From Oscillospiraceae bacterium (GTDB lineage: Bacteria; Bacillota; Clostridia; Oscillospirales; Ruminococcaceae), in the NCBI GenBank assembly GCA_017848115.1, contig JAGAKZ010000084.1, positions 1-52,651 on the forward strand: DNA of 52,651 bases, read 5' to 3'. Positions 1-9,900 of the stretch are shown piece by piece. Both the position numbers and the translations under genes were made by a program. Every line of letters begins with the position of its first letter. Position 1 is the first letter of the stretch. A model generated the notes under the pieces. It was not told where the DNA came from and made no database searches. It was given only the letters and a program-made list of their open reading frames with translations.

Positions 1-66
1 TTTGGCATGATAAAAATAAAAACCGTAGGACATACGGGGTTAGCTCGCTTATGCTTAGTACGTTAG
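1..66 (+). CDS. tnpB: C-terminal end of a TnpB-type (IS605 OrfB) protein, 5'-truncated by the window
   Basis: Frame 1 is open from the first base and stops at TAG 64-66. It gives the last 21 residues of a protein, including TVGHTGLARLCL. A T-V/A-G-H-T/A-G tail is the kind of C-terminus I associate with IS605-family TnpB/OrfB, the RNA-guided nuclease of IS200/IS605 transposons. The call rests mainly on what follows: a GC-rich subterminal hairpin about 45 bases after the stop, as in right ends of these elements. The catalytic RuvC and zinc-ribbon parts lie outside the window, so I cannot say whether the gene is intact. Confidence 0.5.
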   Translation, partial: FGMIKIKTVGHTGLARLCLVR

Positions 67-135
67 TACTATCGAACGAGAACCGAAACTTATCTATAGA
101 GATGGGAAGCCCCCACCTCTACAGGTGGGGGAGGA
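1..135 (+). ncRNA. Possible omega-RNA (reRNA) scaffold overlapping the tnpB 3' end
   Basis: TnpB proteins use a guide RNA transcribed from the 3' end of the element, with the flanking host DNA serving as guide. The sequence here has the expected order: tnpB C-terminal codons, a structured stretch including CTCGC-type and CGAACGAGAACCG blocks, then the GC-rich hairpin near the element end. If this is right, the guide would start near 141. The position of the RNA is inferred from the family; there is no direct sequence proof. Confidence 0.3.
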
Positions 136-140
136 TGTCA

Positions 141-381
141 CATGGCGATATGAGCCGGGAAGTTCAGTGGAAGTGTAATTATGAAAATTCATTAATTCAA
201 CCGGTTCGTGAAGTTATTGATATTTATATGAATGAATATGCATCAGGTGAAAGATAAATAATAATTTGAACATAGTTCATAAAAGTTTTTATAAAACACA
301 ATTTTTTTGTAGCTTTTCTATAACATAAAAAGTATTATTAGTGTAAGCGCAATTTTTACGTCTTGAAACGGAGGATTTATT
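141..381. other. Non-coding stretch between IS end and serpin gene
   Basis: A short open frame (51-257) spans the IS end and this flank. It has no ribosome site and begins inside the IS, so I treat it as chance. AT-rich sequence from 258 to 370 probably holds the serpin promoter. I see no clear -35/-10 pair. The serpin ribosome site (GGAGG, 370-374) ends the region. Confidence 0.4.
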
Positions 382-2259
382 ATGAACTTGAAAAAGAAAA
401 TTTCATTGTTTTCTGCACTGCTCCTTGCGGTAGCTCCTGTAGGAAATTATGGACAGGTAAATGCATGGTACGACGATATAACTGAGTCAAATGATGACTA
501 TACTGCAGTTGTTGAATTTAACGGAGATTATATCGTTGAAGGGGATAACTACCAGCCGGTTTATTCGTTGTCAGATTATTATCGGAAAAATGAAGCTAAA
601 AATGTCATTCTTCCAAGTAAAGTGAAGGATACAGTCATCAATCAGGTATCATGTTGCGACTGCAATGGAATAGAAAACATCGTTATTCCCGATACTGTTT
701 CAAGTGTATGTGGTTATTTTGACAGCACAGAAGAACTCAAAAGTATTTCTTTTTCGGAAAATATAAGAGATATCAGACTGGATATCATAGACGCACCTTC
801 TTTGATTGTAAGAGGATATTATGGAACATATGCTGAAAAATTTGCAAGCGATAATAAGTATGATTTTTGTGCTATCGGCGATGTTGATTCAGATGATAAT
901 GTAAATGTTTCGGATTTACTCAAAATGTTAAAACATCTTTACGGTATAGAAGAAATGACCGAACGTGAACTTATGGGCGCTGACTGTAATCTTGATTTTT
1001 CAGTTAATATCGCAGATATGGTAATGCTCAAGAACAATATTCTTGATCCTAAGCTTACATCAAGAGGAGCGTCAATGGCAGGCGCTGTTGCTGCACCAAA
1101 ACTTGAAGACGAACCAAATATTTCGGCTGAAAAATCAGATGCATATAACGGTTTTGTCTCTGAATTTACATCTGAAGTTATGTCTTATGATGATGGAGTA
1201 AGTGAAAACGTAAATCCTGTATATTCTCCTATGAGTGTTTATATGGCACTTTCTATGGTAGCTGAATGTGCAGACGATACAACACAGAAAGAACTTCTTG
1301 ATTTGCTTAATGTTGCAGATACAGATGAACTTGCCGATATAAACAATAAATTTTTCAGATCTACAAATTTTGATAACTTTGATGAGTACTGCAAGATATC
1401 AAATTCTGTATGGCTAAACAACAGATTTATTTTTGAAGTACCGTTACTTGAAAGACTCGCTGAAAAATATTATGCAGTGTCATTTGAAAAAGATTTTAAA
1501 GATGAAACTGTTCCGGCTCAGATCTCTGACTGGATATATAAAAATACATCAGGAAAACTTAACCCTGTTGTAAAGGTAACAGATGAAGATATAGCTCATC
1601 TTATAAACACTATTACATATAAAAATCAGTGGATGGATGAATTTGATGACCCTACACCCGATATTTTCTATACTGCTGACGGTGAACAAGTAGAACATGA
1701 TTTTCTGCACTACAAATCATTCTATAGTGTAGATATCGGTTTCGGAGATAATTATATGACATATGCAAGAAGAATGTATAATGGTTACAATATGAACTTT
1801 GTACTCCCCGATGAAGGTGTTACAGTTGAAGAACTTCTTGAAGATGACAATCTCAGTGCTATAGTAAATGATAAGGCTGAACATGCCCAAAGAAAGATAA
1901 TCTTCTCATCACCTGTTTTTGAAGTAAATTCAAAATATGAACTTTCAGATATCGTAAAAAGTATGGGCGTAACAGAAGCTTTCCAGAATAACGGAAACTT
2001 TGAAAATCTTATCAACAACGAGAAAAATGGTATTCCTGGTGCAAAGATTTCAAATATTACACATGAAACTAAACTCCTGATGAATGAAGAAGGTTGTGAA
2101 GCTGCTGCTTATACCATAGTGTCTATAGGTGCCGGTAGTGCACCTCCGCCTGAATGTGAAACAGTAGAGTTTAATCTTAACAGACCATTTATTTACTATA
2201 TCTCAGACAGTGCCGGAACTCCGTTGTTCTTAGGTGTTATCAACAATCCTGCAAAGTAA
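382..2259 (+). CDS. Secreted serpin with an internal dockerin module
   Basis: A 625-residue secreted protease inhibitor. Residues 1-28 are a signal peptide. Residues 30-160 contain a short leucine-rich, BspA-like stretch. Residues about 166-225 are a dockerin with two calcium-loop repeats (GDVDSDDNVNVSDLLKMLK and DCNLDFSVNIADMVMLK), which docks proteins onto cohesins of a cellulosome-like scaffold. From about 250 to the end is a serpin domain. The reactive-centre loop hinge near residue 570 reads NEEGCEAAAYT, close to the inhibitory consensus E-E-G-T-E-A-A-A-A-T, so it should be an active suicide inhibitor. The loop then runs through IVSIGAGSAPPP before the conserved FNLNRPF strand. P1 is uncertain; small residues there suggest an elastase- or subtilisin-like target. 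Dockerin serpins are known in Clostridium thermocellum and ruminococci. The dockerin sits between the LRR part and the serpin rather than at an end. It starts at ATG after GGAGGATTTATT and ends in its own terminator. Confidence 0.93.
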   Translation: MNLKKKISLFSALLLAVAPVGNYGQVNAWYDDITESNDDYTAVVEFNGDYIVEGDNYQPVYSLSDYYRKNEAKNVILPSKVKDTVINQVSCCDCNGIENIVIPDTVSSVCGYFDSTEELKSISFSENIRDIRLDIIDAPSLIVRGYYGTYAEKFASDNKYDFCAIGDVDSDDNVNVSDLLKMLKHLYGIEEMTERELMGADCNLDFSVNIADMVMLKNNILDPKLTSRGASMAGAVAAPKLEDEPNISAEKSDAYNGFVSEFTSEVMSYDDGVSENVNPVYSPMSVYMALSMVAECADDTTQKELLDLLNVADTDELADINNKFFRSTNFDNFDEYCKISNSVWLNNRFIFEVPLLERLAEKYYAVSFEKDFKDETVPAQISDWIYKNTSGKLNPVVKVTDEDIAHLINTITYKNQWMDEFDDPTPDIFYTADGEQVEHDFLHYKSFYSVDIGFGDNYMTYARRMYNGYNMNFVLPDEGVTVEELLEDDNLSAIVNDKAEHAQRKIIFSSPVFEVNSKYELSDIVKSMGVTEAFQNNGNFENLINNEKNGIPGAKISNITHETKLLMNEEGCEAAAYTIVSIGAGSAPPPECETVEFNLNRPFIYYISDSAGTPLFLGVINNPAK

Positions 2260-2280
2260 AAAGAAAATTTTATAACACTA

Positions 2281-2326
2281 AAACCGTTCATTATACAGCA
2301 TTTTTTTATGAACGGTTTTATTTTTT
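2281..2326 (+). terminator. Rho-independent terminator after the serpin gene
   Basis: Perfect 10-bp inverted repeat AAACCGTTCA (2281-2290) and TGAACGGTTT (2309-2318), followed by ATTTTTT. Confidence 0.85.
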
Positions 2327-2340
2327 GGATTATTGGAATA

Positions 2341-2369
2341 TTGACATATTTGTTATTTGAGTATATAAT
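2341..2369 (+). promoter_or_regulatory. Sigma-A promoter of the TetR-type gene
   Basis: TTGACA at 2341-2346 and TATAAT at 2364-2369 with a 17-bp spacer: both boxes are perfect consensus. Confidence 0.8.
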
Positions 2370-2441
2370 TAATATATTGTTATGTTAAAAGTAATTGTTA
2401 AAAAATAATAAATTGTAATTAATAAATGGGGGATGTTTGCA

Positions 2442-3104
2442 ATGGCAAATAATACAAAACTTGAAATCTTACAATGTGCGACTGAACTTTTTTTGGAAAA
2501 AGGATATACTTCAGCATATGTTACAGCAATAGCAAATAAACTGGATATAAGTACAGGTAATCTTACATTTCATTATCCTACAAAAGAGCATCTTCTTGCA
2601 GGACTTGTAAGAGAACTCTGTAAGTTTCAGTGTCAGGTTGAAGAAAATGAAACAAACAATGATGATGAAACTCCGATAATTGCGTATCTTCTCGAACTTA
2701 CTATGTTTGCGTCGGTATGTATGAAAAATCCTAATATATCGGATCTGATGATTTCAGCATATACACATTCTATGTCAATAGAAATTATTCGTAAAAATGA
2801 CACACGCAGAGCTATGAAGGTATTCGGAAAGTATTGTCCGCAGTGGACTGAAGTCGATTTTATAATGGCTGAAAATATTGCGTTCGGAATAGAGTATTCA
2901 ATGTTTTTAACAGAAAATACAGAAATAGTTACATTTGAACAGAGAGTATCAAGCTGTATTGACGCGATTATGAAAATATATGAAGTCCCGAAGGATGTGC
3001 GTGAAAAAATCATAAATCATATACTTTCCACTGACTATAAAAATGAAGGGGATATGGTTTTTGACAGATTTTGTGGATATCTGAAAAATGCTTTTGTAAA
3101 ATAA
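2442..3104 (+). CDS. TetR/AcrR-family transcriptional regulator
   Basis: About 220 residues. The first 60 form the TetR DNA-binding domain: a helix (LEILQCATELFLEKGYTSAY), then the helix-turn-helix VTAIANKLDISTGNLTFHYPTKEHLL. The rest is a helical ligand-binding and dimer domain unlike any I recognise. TetR proteins usually repress their own or a neighbouring operon and release DNA on ligand binding. The start is chosen at ATG 2442, nine bases after GGGGG (2428-2432); the in-frame ATG at 2433 abuts that ribosome site. It is transcribed alone from a consensus promoter between two terminators, so its target is not evident; the downstream nucleotidase or itself are the nearest options. Confidence 0.85.
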   Translation: MANNTKLEILQCATELFLEKGYTSAYVTAIANKLDISTGNLTFHYPTKEHLLAGLVRELCKFQCQVEENETNNDDETPIIAYLLELTMFASVCMKNPNISDLMISAYTHSMSIEIIRKNDTRRAMKVFGKYCPQWTEVDFIMAENIAFGIEYSMFLTENTEIVTFEQRVSSCIDAIMKIYEVPKDVREKIINHILSTDYKNEGDMVFDRFCGYLKNAFVK

Positions 3105-3110
3105 ATAATG

Positions 3111-3157
3111 ACGCTTTTAAGTTACGGTATGTCACCGGTTCTTGAAAGCGTTTTTTA
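3111..3157 (+). terminator. Terminator after the TetR-type gene
   Basis: ACGCTTTTAAG (3111-3121) pairs with CTTGAAAGCGT (3141-3151), with a G-U pair, followed by a T run. Confidence 0.8.
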
Positions 3158-3248
3158 TTTATGTTAAAAAAATTTAAAAAACATATGATAAGTATAACTC
3201 AATGTGCATAAGCCCTGTAATTACTTATGATAAATTTTTTTAATACTA

Positions 3249-3277
3249 TTGACAATGAAAAAAAGAAAGATTATAAT
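3249..3277 (+). promoter_or_regulatory. Sigma-A promoter of the nucleotidase gene
   Basis: TTGACA 3249-3254, 17-bp spacer, TATAAT 3272-3277. The predicted start of transcription (about 3284) lies almost on the in-frame ATG at 3287, which argues that translation starts at 3332 instead. Confidence 0.8.
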
Positions 3278-3331
3278 AAATAGTATATGATAGGAATACT
3301 ACTAAAAAAAATCAGAAAAAGGGGTTTGAGT

Positions 3332-5221
3332 ATGAAATTAAAAAAACTGGCTACAGCTTTATTTTCAACGCTGTTTACGCTTTCTTCGGTTACTGTTGTT
3401 TCAGCACAGGAAACAGTCGGAGATGCGTCCGAAAATGATGGTAAGGGTATCGTGATTCTGCATACAAATGATGCACATTGTGGTATTGACGCAGATGAAG
3501 ATACATTTGGCTATGCTGACCTTGCGGCATACCGGGCAAAACTTGAGAGTGAAGGATATAAAACTCTTTTAGTTGATGCAGGTGACTACACTCAGGGTGA
3601 TGTTATTGGTACGGTAAGCAGTGGTGAATATCTTATCGATATAATGAATGAACTTGACTATGATGTTGCAGTTCCCGGAAACCATGAGTATGATTACGGT
3701 ATGGATCGTTTCTTTGAACTTGCAGAGCTTTCGGAGTTTGAAGTTATTTCTTCAAATTTTGTTTCTCTTCCTTCAAAGGAACCTGTCCTTTCAGAATCAG
3801 TTATCAGAGAAGTGGACGGAGTAAAAATTGCTTTTGTTGGAATTACAACTCCTGCAACTATTACAAGTTCAACACCAAAATATTTTCAGAATGATAAGGG
3901 CGAGTATATATATGGATTTTGTCCTGGAGATAATGGCCAGGAGCTGTATGACACCGTTCAGAAAACTGTTGATAAGGTAAAAAGTGAAGGTGCTGATTAT
4001 GTTATTGCTCTCGGTCATCTTGGTATAGGCGAGGGTAACGCTTGGACATCAGATCTGGTTATAGCAAATACAACAGGTATAGATATGTTTATTGACGGAC
4101 ATTCTCATAGTGTTATCGAAGGTGAGAAATATTCTGATAAAAACAATGAATCGGTTCTTCTGTCATCAACAGGAACAAAATTAAGTAATTTTGGTGCTGT
4201 AACAATTGATGATAATGGAATTTCTGCAGAACTTATTTCTAAGGATGAATATGTATATACCGAAAATTCAAATCCTTCAGAAACAGCAAGTTACAATAGA
4301 GTAGCTGATATGATAGCTGAAGTTAAGAAAGAATATGATGAATCTGTAAATAAGGTTGTCGGAAAGACAGAGGTTGACCTTATAGCTGTTGATCCGGAAA
4401 ATCCGGGAGTAAGACTTGTGCGCATGCAGGAAACAAATCTCGGTGACTATTGTGCAGATGCCTACAGAGCTATCACCGGTGCTGATATAGGTATTACAAA
4501 TGGCGGTGGTGTGAGAGCAAATATAAACAAGGGCGATATCACATATGGTATGTTTATCACTGTTCACCCGTACTGTAACGAAATATGTATGACCGAAGCA
4601 ACAGGACAGGATATCCTTAATGCTCTGGAATTTGGTGCAATGGAACACCCTGATGCATCGGGCGGTTTCCTCCAGGTATCAGGACTTACATATGAAATTC
4701 ACAGCTATCTTCCGTCTACTGTAAAAATAAATGAAAACGAAGAATTTATAAGTGTTGACGGTGAGTATCGTGTAAAGAATGTTATGGTAAACGGCGTTCC
4801 GCTTGACCTGAATAAAACCTATACTCTTGCAACCAATAACTATATCATCAAAAATGGCGGAGACGGTTATAATATGTTCCTCGACAACAAGCTTCTTCTT
4901 GACAGTATAAGCCTTGATAATGCTGCACTCATCACATATCTGAATGATAATCTCGGTGGCGTTATCGGTCAGGAATATGCAGAAAGTCAGGGCAGAATAA
5001 AAATATACACACAGAAACCTGCTGAGGAAAATGAAGTTACTACAACTACTGCGACAACAACCACAGAAACGACAACTAAAGCTACGACAACAACAAAAGC
5101 AGCAACAACTACTAAAGTACAAAGCTCTCCGGCAACAGGTGACACCGGATTAACAGGTATCGTTGTTTGTGTTATGGCTGTAACAGGAATAGCAATGGTG
5201 TGTTCACGCAAAAGAAAGTAA
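3332..5221 (+). CDS. Cell-wall-anchored 5'-nucleotidase / UshA-type metallophosphoesterase
   Basis: About 630 residues. It has a signal peptide ending near VVSAQ. The N-terminal calcineurin-like metallophosphatase domain (about 35-290) has every metal-binding block: ILHTNDAHCGI, DAGDYTQGD, PGNHEYDYG, ALGHLGIG, DGHSHS. The 5'-nucleotidase C-terminal domain (about 330-530) has NLGDYCADAYRA and ITNGGGVRANI, which bind the nucleoside. A threonine-rich wall-spanning linker (about 565-592) follows, then SPATGD, a hydrophobic helix and RKRK, i.e. a sortase signal with SPATG in place of LPXTG. The expected role is extracellular hydrolysis of nucleotides to nucleosides and phosphate for scavenging. 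ATG 3332 is chosen because AAAGGGG sits just upstream and the signal peptide then has a normal KLKK start. It is monocistronic. Confidence 0.92.
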   Translation: MKLKKLATALFSTLFTLSSVTVVSAQETVGDASENDGKGIVILHTNDAHCGIDADEDTFGYADLAAYRAKLESEGYKTLLVDAGDYTQGDVIGTVSSGEYLIDIMNELDYDVAVPGNHEYDYGMDRFFELAELSEFEVISSNFVSLPSKEPVLSESVIREVDGVKIAFVGITTPATITSSTPKYFQNDKGEYIYGFCPGDNGQELYDTVQKTVDKVKSEGADYVIALGHLGIGEGNAWTSDLVIANTTGIDMFIDGHSHSVIEGEKYSDKNNESVLLSSTGTKLSNFGAVTIDDNGISAELISKDEYVYTENSNPSETASYNRVADMIAEVKKEYDESVNKVVGKTEVDLIAVDPENPGVRLVRMQETNLGDYCADAYRAITGADIGITNGGGVRANINKGDITYGMFITVHPYCNEICMTEATGQDILNALEFGAMEHPDASGGFLQVSGLTYEIHSYLPSTVKINENEEFISVDGEYRVKNVMVNGVPLDLNKTYTLATNNYIIKNGGDGYNMFLDNKLLLDSISLDNAALITYLNDNLGGVIGQEYAESQGRIKIYTQKPAEENEVTTTTATTTTETTTKATTTTKAATTTKVQSSPATGDTGLTGIVVCVMAVTGIAMVCSRKRK

Positions 5222-5250
5222 TATATAAGTTTATTTTTAAAAAGGATATG

Positions 5251-5303
5251 GCATTTTTCAATTAGAAGTATTTGACTTGTGATTGAGAGATGCTGTATTT
5301 TTT
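5251..5303 (+). terminator. Terminator after the nucleotidase gene
   Basis: GCATTTTTCAAT (5251-5262) pairs with ATTGAGAGATGC (5282-5293) with G-U pairs, then TGTATTTTTTA. Confidence 0.65.
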
Positions 5304-5360
5304 ATCTTGAAAGTTTGTAAAAGAGGTTACTTGTAATTTTATTTGATTATTTATTGATTT

Positions 5361-5390
5361 TTAACAGCTTTTATGGTACAATTGTATAAT
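5361..5390 (+). promoter_or_regulatory. Promoter of the binding protein / GGDEF-EAL / glgX operon
   Basis: TTAACA 5361-5366, 18-bp spacer, TATAAT 5385-5390. There is no further clear promoter or terminator until after 12144. Confidence 0.6.
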
Positions 5391-5435
5391 AGATGTTATG
5401 AAATAATAGGATTATAAAGTTTTGGGGTGAAAAAA

Positions 5436-6893
5436 ATGAAAAAGTACAGAAAAATCGTGTCTTTATGTCTTTTGATTCCGTTGGTTTTAAGTAGTTGCAA
5501 TAATAAAGATAAAAATGACAGTAAAAATGATAATAAAAATGAACCTGTCACAGTGACACTGTGGCATTATTATAATGGTGTTCAGCTTACTACTTTTGAC
5601 CGATATGTAAAAGAATTTAATGAAACTGTTGGATTACAGGAAGGAATAGTTGTTGAAGCTTTTTCAAAAAATACTGTTTCAAATCTTGCAGAGAGTGTAA
5701 TTATGGCGGTAAACGATGAGCCTGGTGCAGATAATCCGCCGGATATATTTGCAACATATTCAGAAACGGCGTATATTTTGGATCAAAAAGGAGTTCTGGC
5801 TGATCTTGGTCAATATTTTACAGAGGCTGAACTTGATGAATATGTTGATGGGTATATTAGTGAGGGAATGTTCGGAGATGATGGGGAACTAAAGATATTT
5901 CCAACTGCTAAGAGCACAGAACTTATGATGTTAAATGCTACGGAATGGGAAAAATTTTCAAGAAGTTGCAATCTGACGGTTGATGACATGAAAACATGGG
6001 AGGGACTTTGTGAAGTTGCCCGGATTTATTATGATTATACGGATGCTCTGACTCCTGAGGTAAAAAATGATGGTAAAGCCTTCTTTGGCAGAGACTCTGT
6101 TGCAAATTATATGGTAGTAGGAGCAGCACAGCTTGGAAATGAGTTTATAACTGTTGATTCTGAGGGAACTACTCTTAAGATAGACAAAGGAACGATAAGA
6201 AGATTATGGGATTGTTATTATGTTCCATATGTAAGCGGATATTTTACTGCACAGGGACGTTACAGAAGTGATGATATAAAGACAGGAGAAATAGTGGCAA
6301 TGGTTTGTTCAACGACAGGAGCTGCATATTTCCCAAGTGAAGTTACTATAAACGATGATTATACATATCCTGTAGAAAATCTTATACTTCCTGTACCAAA
6401 TTTTATGGGAACAAGTTCATATCTGGTTCAGCAGGGTGCAGGTATGTCTGTTATCAAGTCTGATGAGAGGACTCAGCAAGCAAGTGCGATATTTTTAAAA
6501 TGGTTTACTGAAGAAGAGCGAAATATAGAGTTTTCTCTCGATTCCGGGTATATGCCGGTCAAAAAGTCCGCAAACGATTTTGAAAAGATACTGAGTAAAT
6601 GTTCAGAAGACGAACAGAGTACACTTATGCGTTCAGTAAGAACAGCTGTAGAAGGAATTAATTCAGCTGTATTGTATTCAGCTGAACCATTTGATAACTC
6701 AGCGACTCTGAGAAGTTGTCTTGAAAGTTATATTCAGGAAACTGCCGAGGAAACATTTGAAATTGTAAAAAATGAAACAGAGTCAGGTGCTTCGAGAGAA
6801 GAGGTGCTTGCTGTTTATACCGGCGATGAGGCTTTTGATGAGTGGTTTGAAATTTTTAAAGAAAAGATTGAAAAAGCTGTATATGGTAAATAA
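5436..6893 (+). CDS. Extracellular solute-binding lipoprotein (family 1, sugar type)
   Basis: About 485 residues. The lipoprotein signal has lipobox LSSC (Cys about 20), followed by an Asn/Lys-rich linker and a type 1 periplasmic-binding fold: VTLWHYYNGVQLTTFDRYVKEFNE, DNPPDIFATY, and the late block QQASAIFLKWFTEEE typical of carbohydrate ABC receptors such as MalE and UgpB. It should hold a sugar or similar ligand outside the membrane. No permease or ATPase gene is adjacent. The next gene, 33 bases on, is a membrane sensor with GGDEF and EAL domains, so the protein may serve as a ligand-presenting receptor rather than a transporter part (inference). ATG 5436 is preferred: GGGGTG sits six bases upstream, whereas the in-frame GTG at 5427 lies inside that ribosome site. 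Confidence 0.88.
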   Translation: MKKYRKIVSLCLLIPLVLSSCNNKDKNDSKNDNKNEPVTVTLWHYYNGVQLTTFDRYVKEFNETVGLQEGIVVEAFSKNTVSNLAESVIMAVNDEPGADNPPDIFATYSETAYILDQKGVLADLGQYFTEAELDEYVDGYISEGMFGDDGELKIFPTAKSTELMMLNATEWEKFSRSCNLTVDDMKTWEGLCEVARIYYDYTDALTPEVKNDGKAFFGRDSVANYMVVGAAQLGNEFITVDSEGTTLKIDKGTIRRLWDCYYVPYVSGYFTAQGRYRSDDIKTGEIVAMVCSTTGAAYFPSEVTINDDYTYPVENLILPVPNFMGTSSYLVQQGAGMSVIKSDERTQQASAIFLKWFTEEERNIEFSLDSGYMPVKKSANDFEKILSKCSEDEQSTLMRSVRTAVEGINSAVLYSAEPFDNSATLRSCLESYIQETAEETFEIVKNETESGASREEVLAVYTGDEAFDEWFEIFKEKIEKAVYGK

Positions 6894-6926
6894 GAAAAAT
6901 AAAAATATTTCGGGGAGAAAAAGTTT

Positions 6927-9900
6927 ATGAGCAGGAAAGGTGTTTCGGATGAAAATAATCGGAAGCAAAGAAAGAGCAAACCGTTTTCATCAATACTTTT
7001 CATTCCTATGTTGATACTTACTTTGTTTCAGATAATAATATTTTTTCTGGTTTTGCTTTTTGGTGATGAATTTTCATCCATAAAGAGATACTCGTATGAT
7101 ATTTTAAATGAAAAGACAACCAATAAAAAAAATCTTGTTGAAAACTTATTGAATGAAAAGAAAACAAGAGTACATGAAACAGGAAGTGAAATTAATAAAA
7201 TAGTTGAAGATATTCTTGAAGAAAATAATAAAAATATAGAAGATATAAAAAATGACAAATCGTTGGTTTCGGATATTTTATCTAAGTCAGCTGAGAGCAT
7301 GGTTTATCTTCTTAGAACTAATCAGGTAAATGATGCATTTATTATTCTTGATACTGCAGAGCTGTACAATACCGACAACTCTTCAGAAGTTGGCGGTTTC
7401 TATATCCGTGATGCTGATATATCAGCTGATGGTGTCAAGAATAATGACGACTTATTTTTAGAGTGTGGAAATTCGTCTATAGCGAGGAAACTTGACATAT
7501 CACTTGATTTTGAATGGTCGGCGCATGTAAATGTCGGAGAAAATGACAACAGTGATTTTGGTTTTTATCACAATACACTTAAAATTGCACGTGAAAATCC
7601 TCAGTTGTCATTCAGATATTTCGGAAACTGGAGTGGTTTTTCAAATATCTCACCATTGGCGCTTCCAAGTATGAAGTATACTATACCACTTATTTCAGAT
7701 GATGGTGTAGTTTATGGTGTAATGGGAATAGGACTTCTGGAAAAAAGTATTTTAAATGAAATACAAAACGGAGATCCCGGTTACAATAAAAGTTGTTATA
7801 TGCTTGCAGTCAATTATGGCGAAAATGATAACAGTTATTCTGTTCTTACACATACAGGAGTTTTTTTTGATTCGCTAAATGAAGATGTTTTCAGTTTTAA
7901 TTCAGCAAGTAAGCTTTATAGTGGAGTGTACAGGTTTAAAGAAAAAAAGGATGTAATGTACAGTCTTCAGAAAATGAAACTTTATTCGCCGACAGAAATG
8001 TTTTCAAATCAGAAATGGGCTGTAATTTCTGCTGTCAGTGCTACTGAAGTTATGAGTGTACACGACAGACTTATACTTATGTTTTTCCTTTCATCAGTTA
8101 TATCAATGGTTATATGTATCATAGTGGCGTTGATCCTGAACAAACGTATTTCTATGCCTGTTCATAAGATGACAGGTACACTCGGAAAATATAATGCAGA
8201 TGATGAAACTCTTGCGTTTGAATCATCAAACATAAAAGAATTTGACGAACTCGCCGAATCAATTGTAGATCTTCAGGTAAAAGTTCGAAATAACTCTTCA
8301 AGAGTTTCAAAAATAATAAATATGGCTGATGTGGGAATAGGCGTTTTTATGTATGACATGTCCGATCAGGATGTATTTGTAGGTGAAAGTCTTACTAAGA
8401 TATTTCGTTTTAAAAATGAATTTGACAACGATATTCTTATACCGATGGATTTGTTTATGAAGTATCTTAATAAATATGATGCAGATAATAAATTGCTTTC
8501 AAGTCCTGTATTTGATCCGGATATAAAAGAAAGCGTATCTGATAATGTCGAGATAGTATTTCATGATGATCATACCAAAAGTACAAGATGGCTCAAGTTC
8601 AGTCTTACGAGAGATAATAACAATGTTGTAGGTCTTGTACAGGATACAACAAATCTTGTTGTTGAAAAGAAAAAGATAGAGTATGAGCGTGACTATGATG
8701 TTACCACAGGCCTTTTTAACAGAAGGGCGTTTTATGACAGAATAGAGGAACTTTTCTCAGAACCAGGTAAACTTGGCGTAGCAGCTTTTGTAATGTGGGA
8801 CCTTGATAATCTGAAATATGTAAATGATACATATGGTCATGATTTTGGTGACGACTATATAAAAACGGCGGCAAATGTTTTTAAGATGTTCAGAGATTAT
8901 AATGGTGTAACAGCACGTCTTTCGGGTGATGAATTTATAATTTTTATTTATGGATTTGAGAGTAAAGACGAAATTCGTGAAATAATAAGTAATGTAGAAA
9001 AGAAATTGAATGCAAGTAGTTGTCTGCTTGCAGACGGCACAAAATATCGAATAAGGGCAAGCGGCGGTATTTCATGGTATCCGGATGATTCACCACTTTA
9101 TGAAATGCTTATAAAATATGCCGACTTTGCTATGTATGAGATAAAACACTCAACAAAGGGAAGAGTATCGGAGTTTGATATAAACACTTACAGTAAAGAC
9201 TCTATACTTGTTACAGGTGTTGAGGAGATGAACAGAATAATTGATGAAAAGAAGATACGTTACGCTTTTCAGTCAATTATCAGCGTAAGTACCGGAAAAG
9301 TTTATGGTTATGAAGCACTTATGCGTCCACAGTCTGATATGTTCAGATCGCCGCTCGAATTTATACGTATTGCCAGAACCGGTGCAAAGCTTTATGACAT
9401 AGAAAGACTCACATGGATACTTGCTTTAAAGCAGTTTGGTGAGCTTATGGAAAAAGAAATTATAACCGGAAAAGAAAAAATATTCATAAATTCACTTCTT
9501 AACTGTCAGATAAAAGATGATGATATTGAGATTATCGAATCTGAAAATAAAGGCTATCTTTCAAATATTGTTCTTGAGTTTCTTGAAAGTGAACGCTCAA
9601 ATGATGAGTTTACAAACGGAAAGCAGGAATTAATAAGAAAATGGCACGCTATGACGGCAGTTGATGATTTCGGTAGTGGATATAACAGTGAATATGCACT
9701 TATAACTTACAATCCTGATATAGTAAAGATTGACAGGGCGATAGTGTGTTGCTGTGACAGTGATGTGAGTAGAAAAAATATAATTTCAAATCTGGTTATG
9801 CTTGCAAAGGATAAAAATGTTTTGGTTCTTGCAGAAGGTGTTGAAACATATAATGAAATGAAAACCGTTATAGAATGCGGTGTTGATTTGATTCAAGGAT

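Larger units (their letters stand above)
1..140 (+). mobile_element. Right end of an IS200/IS605-family element
   Basis: The tnpB tail is followed by a perfect 9-bp stem (CCCCCACCT at 110-118, AGGTGGGGG at 123-131, loop CTAC). Subterminal imperfect palindromes at the right end are what the single-strand transposase of IS200/IS605 elements recognises. The boundary at about 140 (after GATGTCAC) is a guess from the usual short spacing between hairpin and cleavage site. Host-like AT-rich sequence resumes after about 170. Confidence 0.5.

Noticed and set aside
51-257. 68-residue open frame across the IS end
   Set aside because: It has no ribosome site, starts inside the tnpB tail and runs through the terminal hairpin. 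Its sequence has no protein-like pattern.
4679-5211. Long minus-strand open frames opposite the nucleotidase, rich in Cys, Phe and Val
   Set aside because: They mirror the Thr-rich linker and AT-biased codons of the plus-strand gene, lack ribosome sites and have low-complexity composition.
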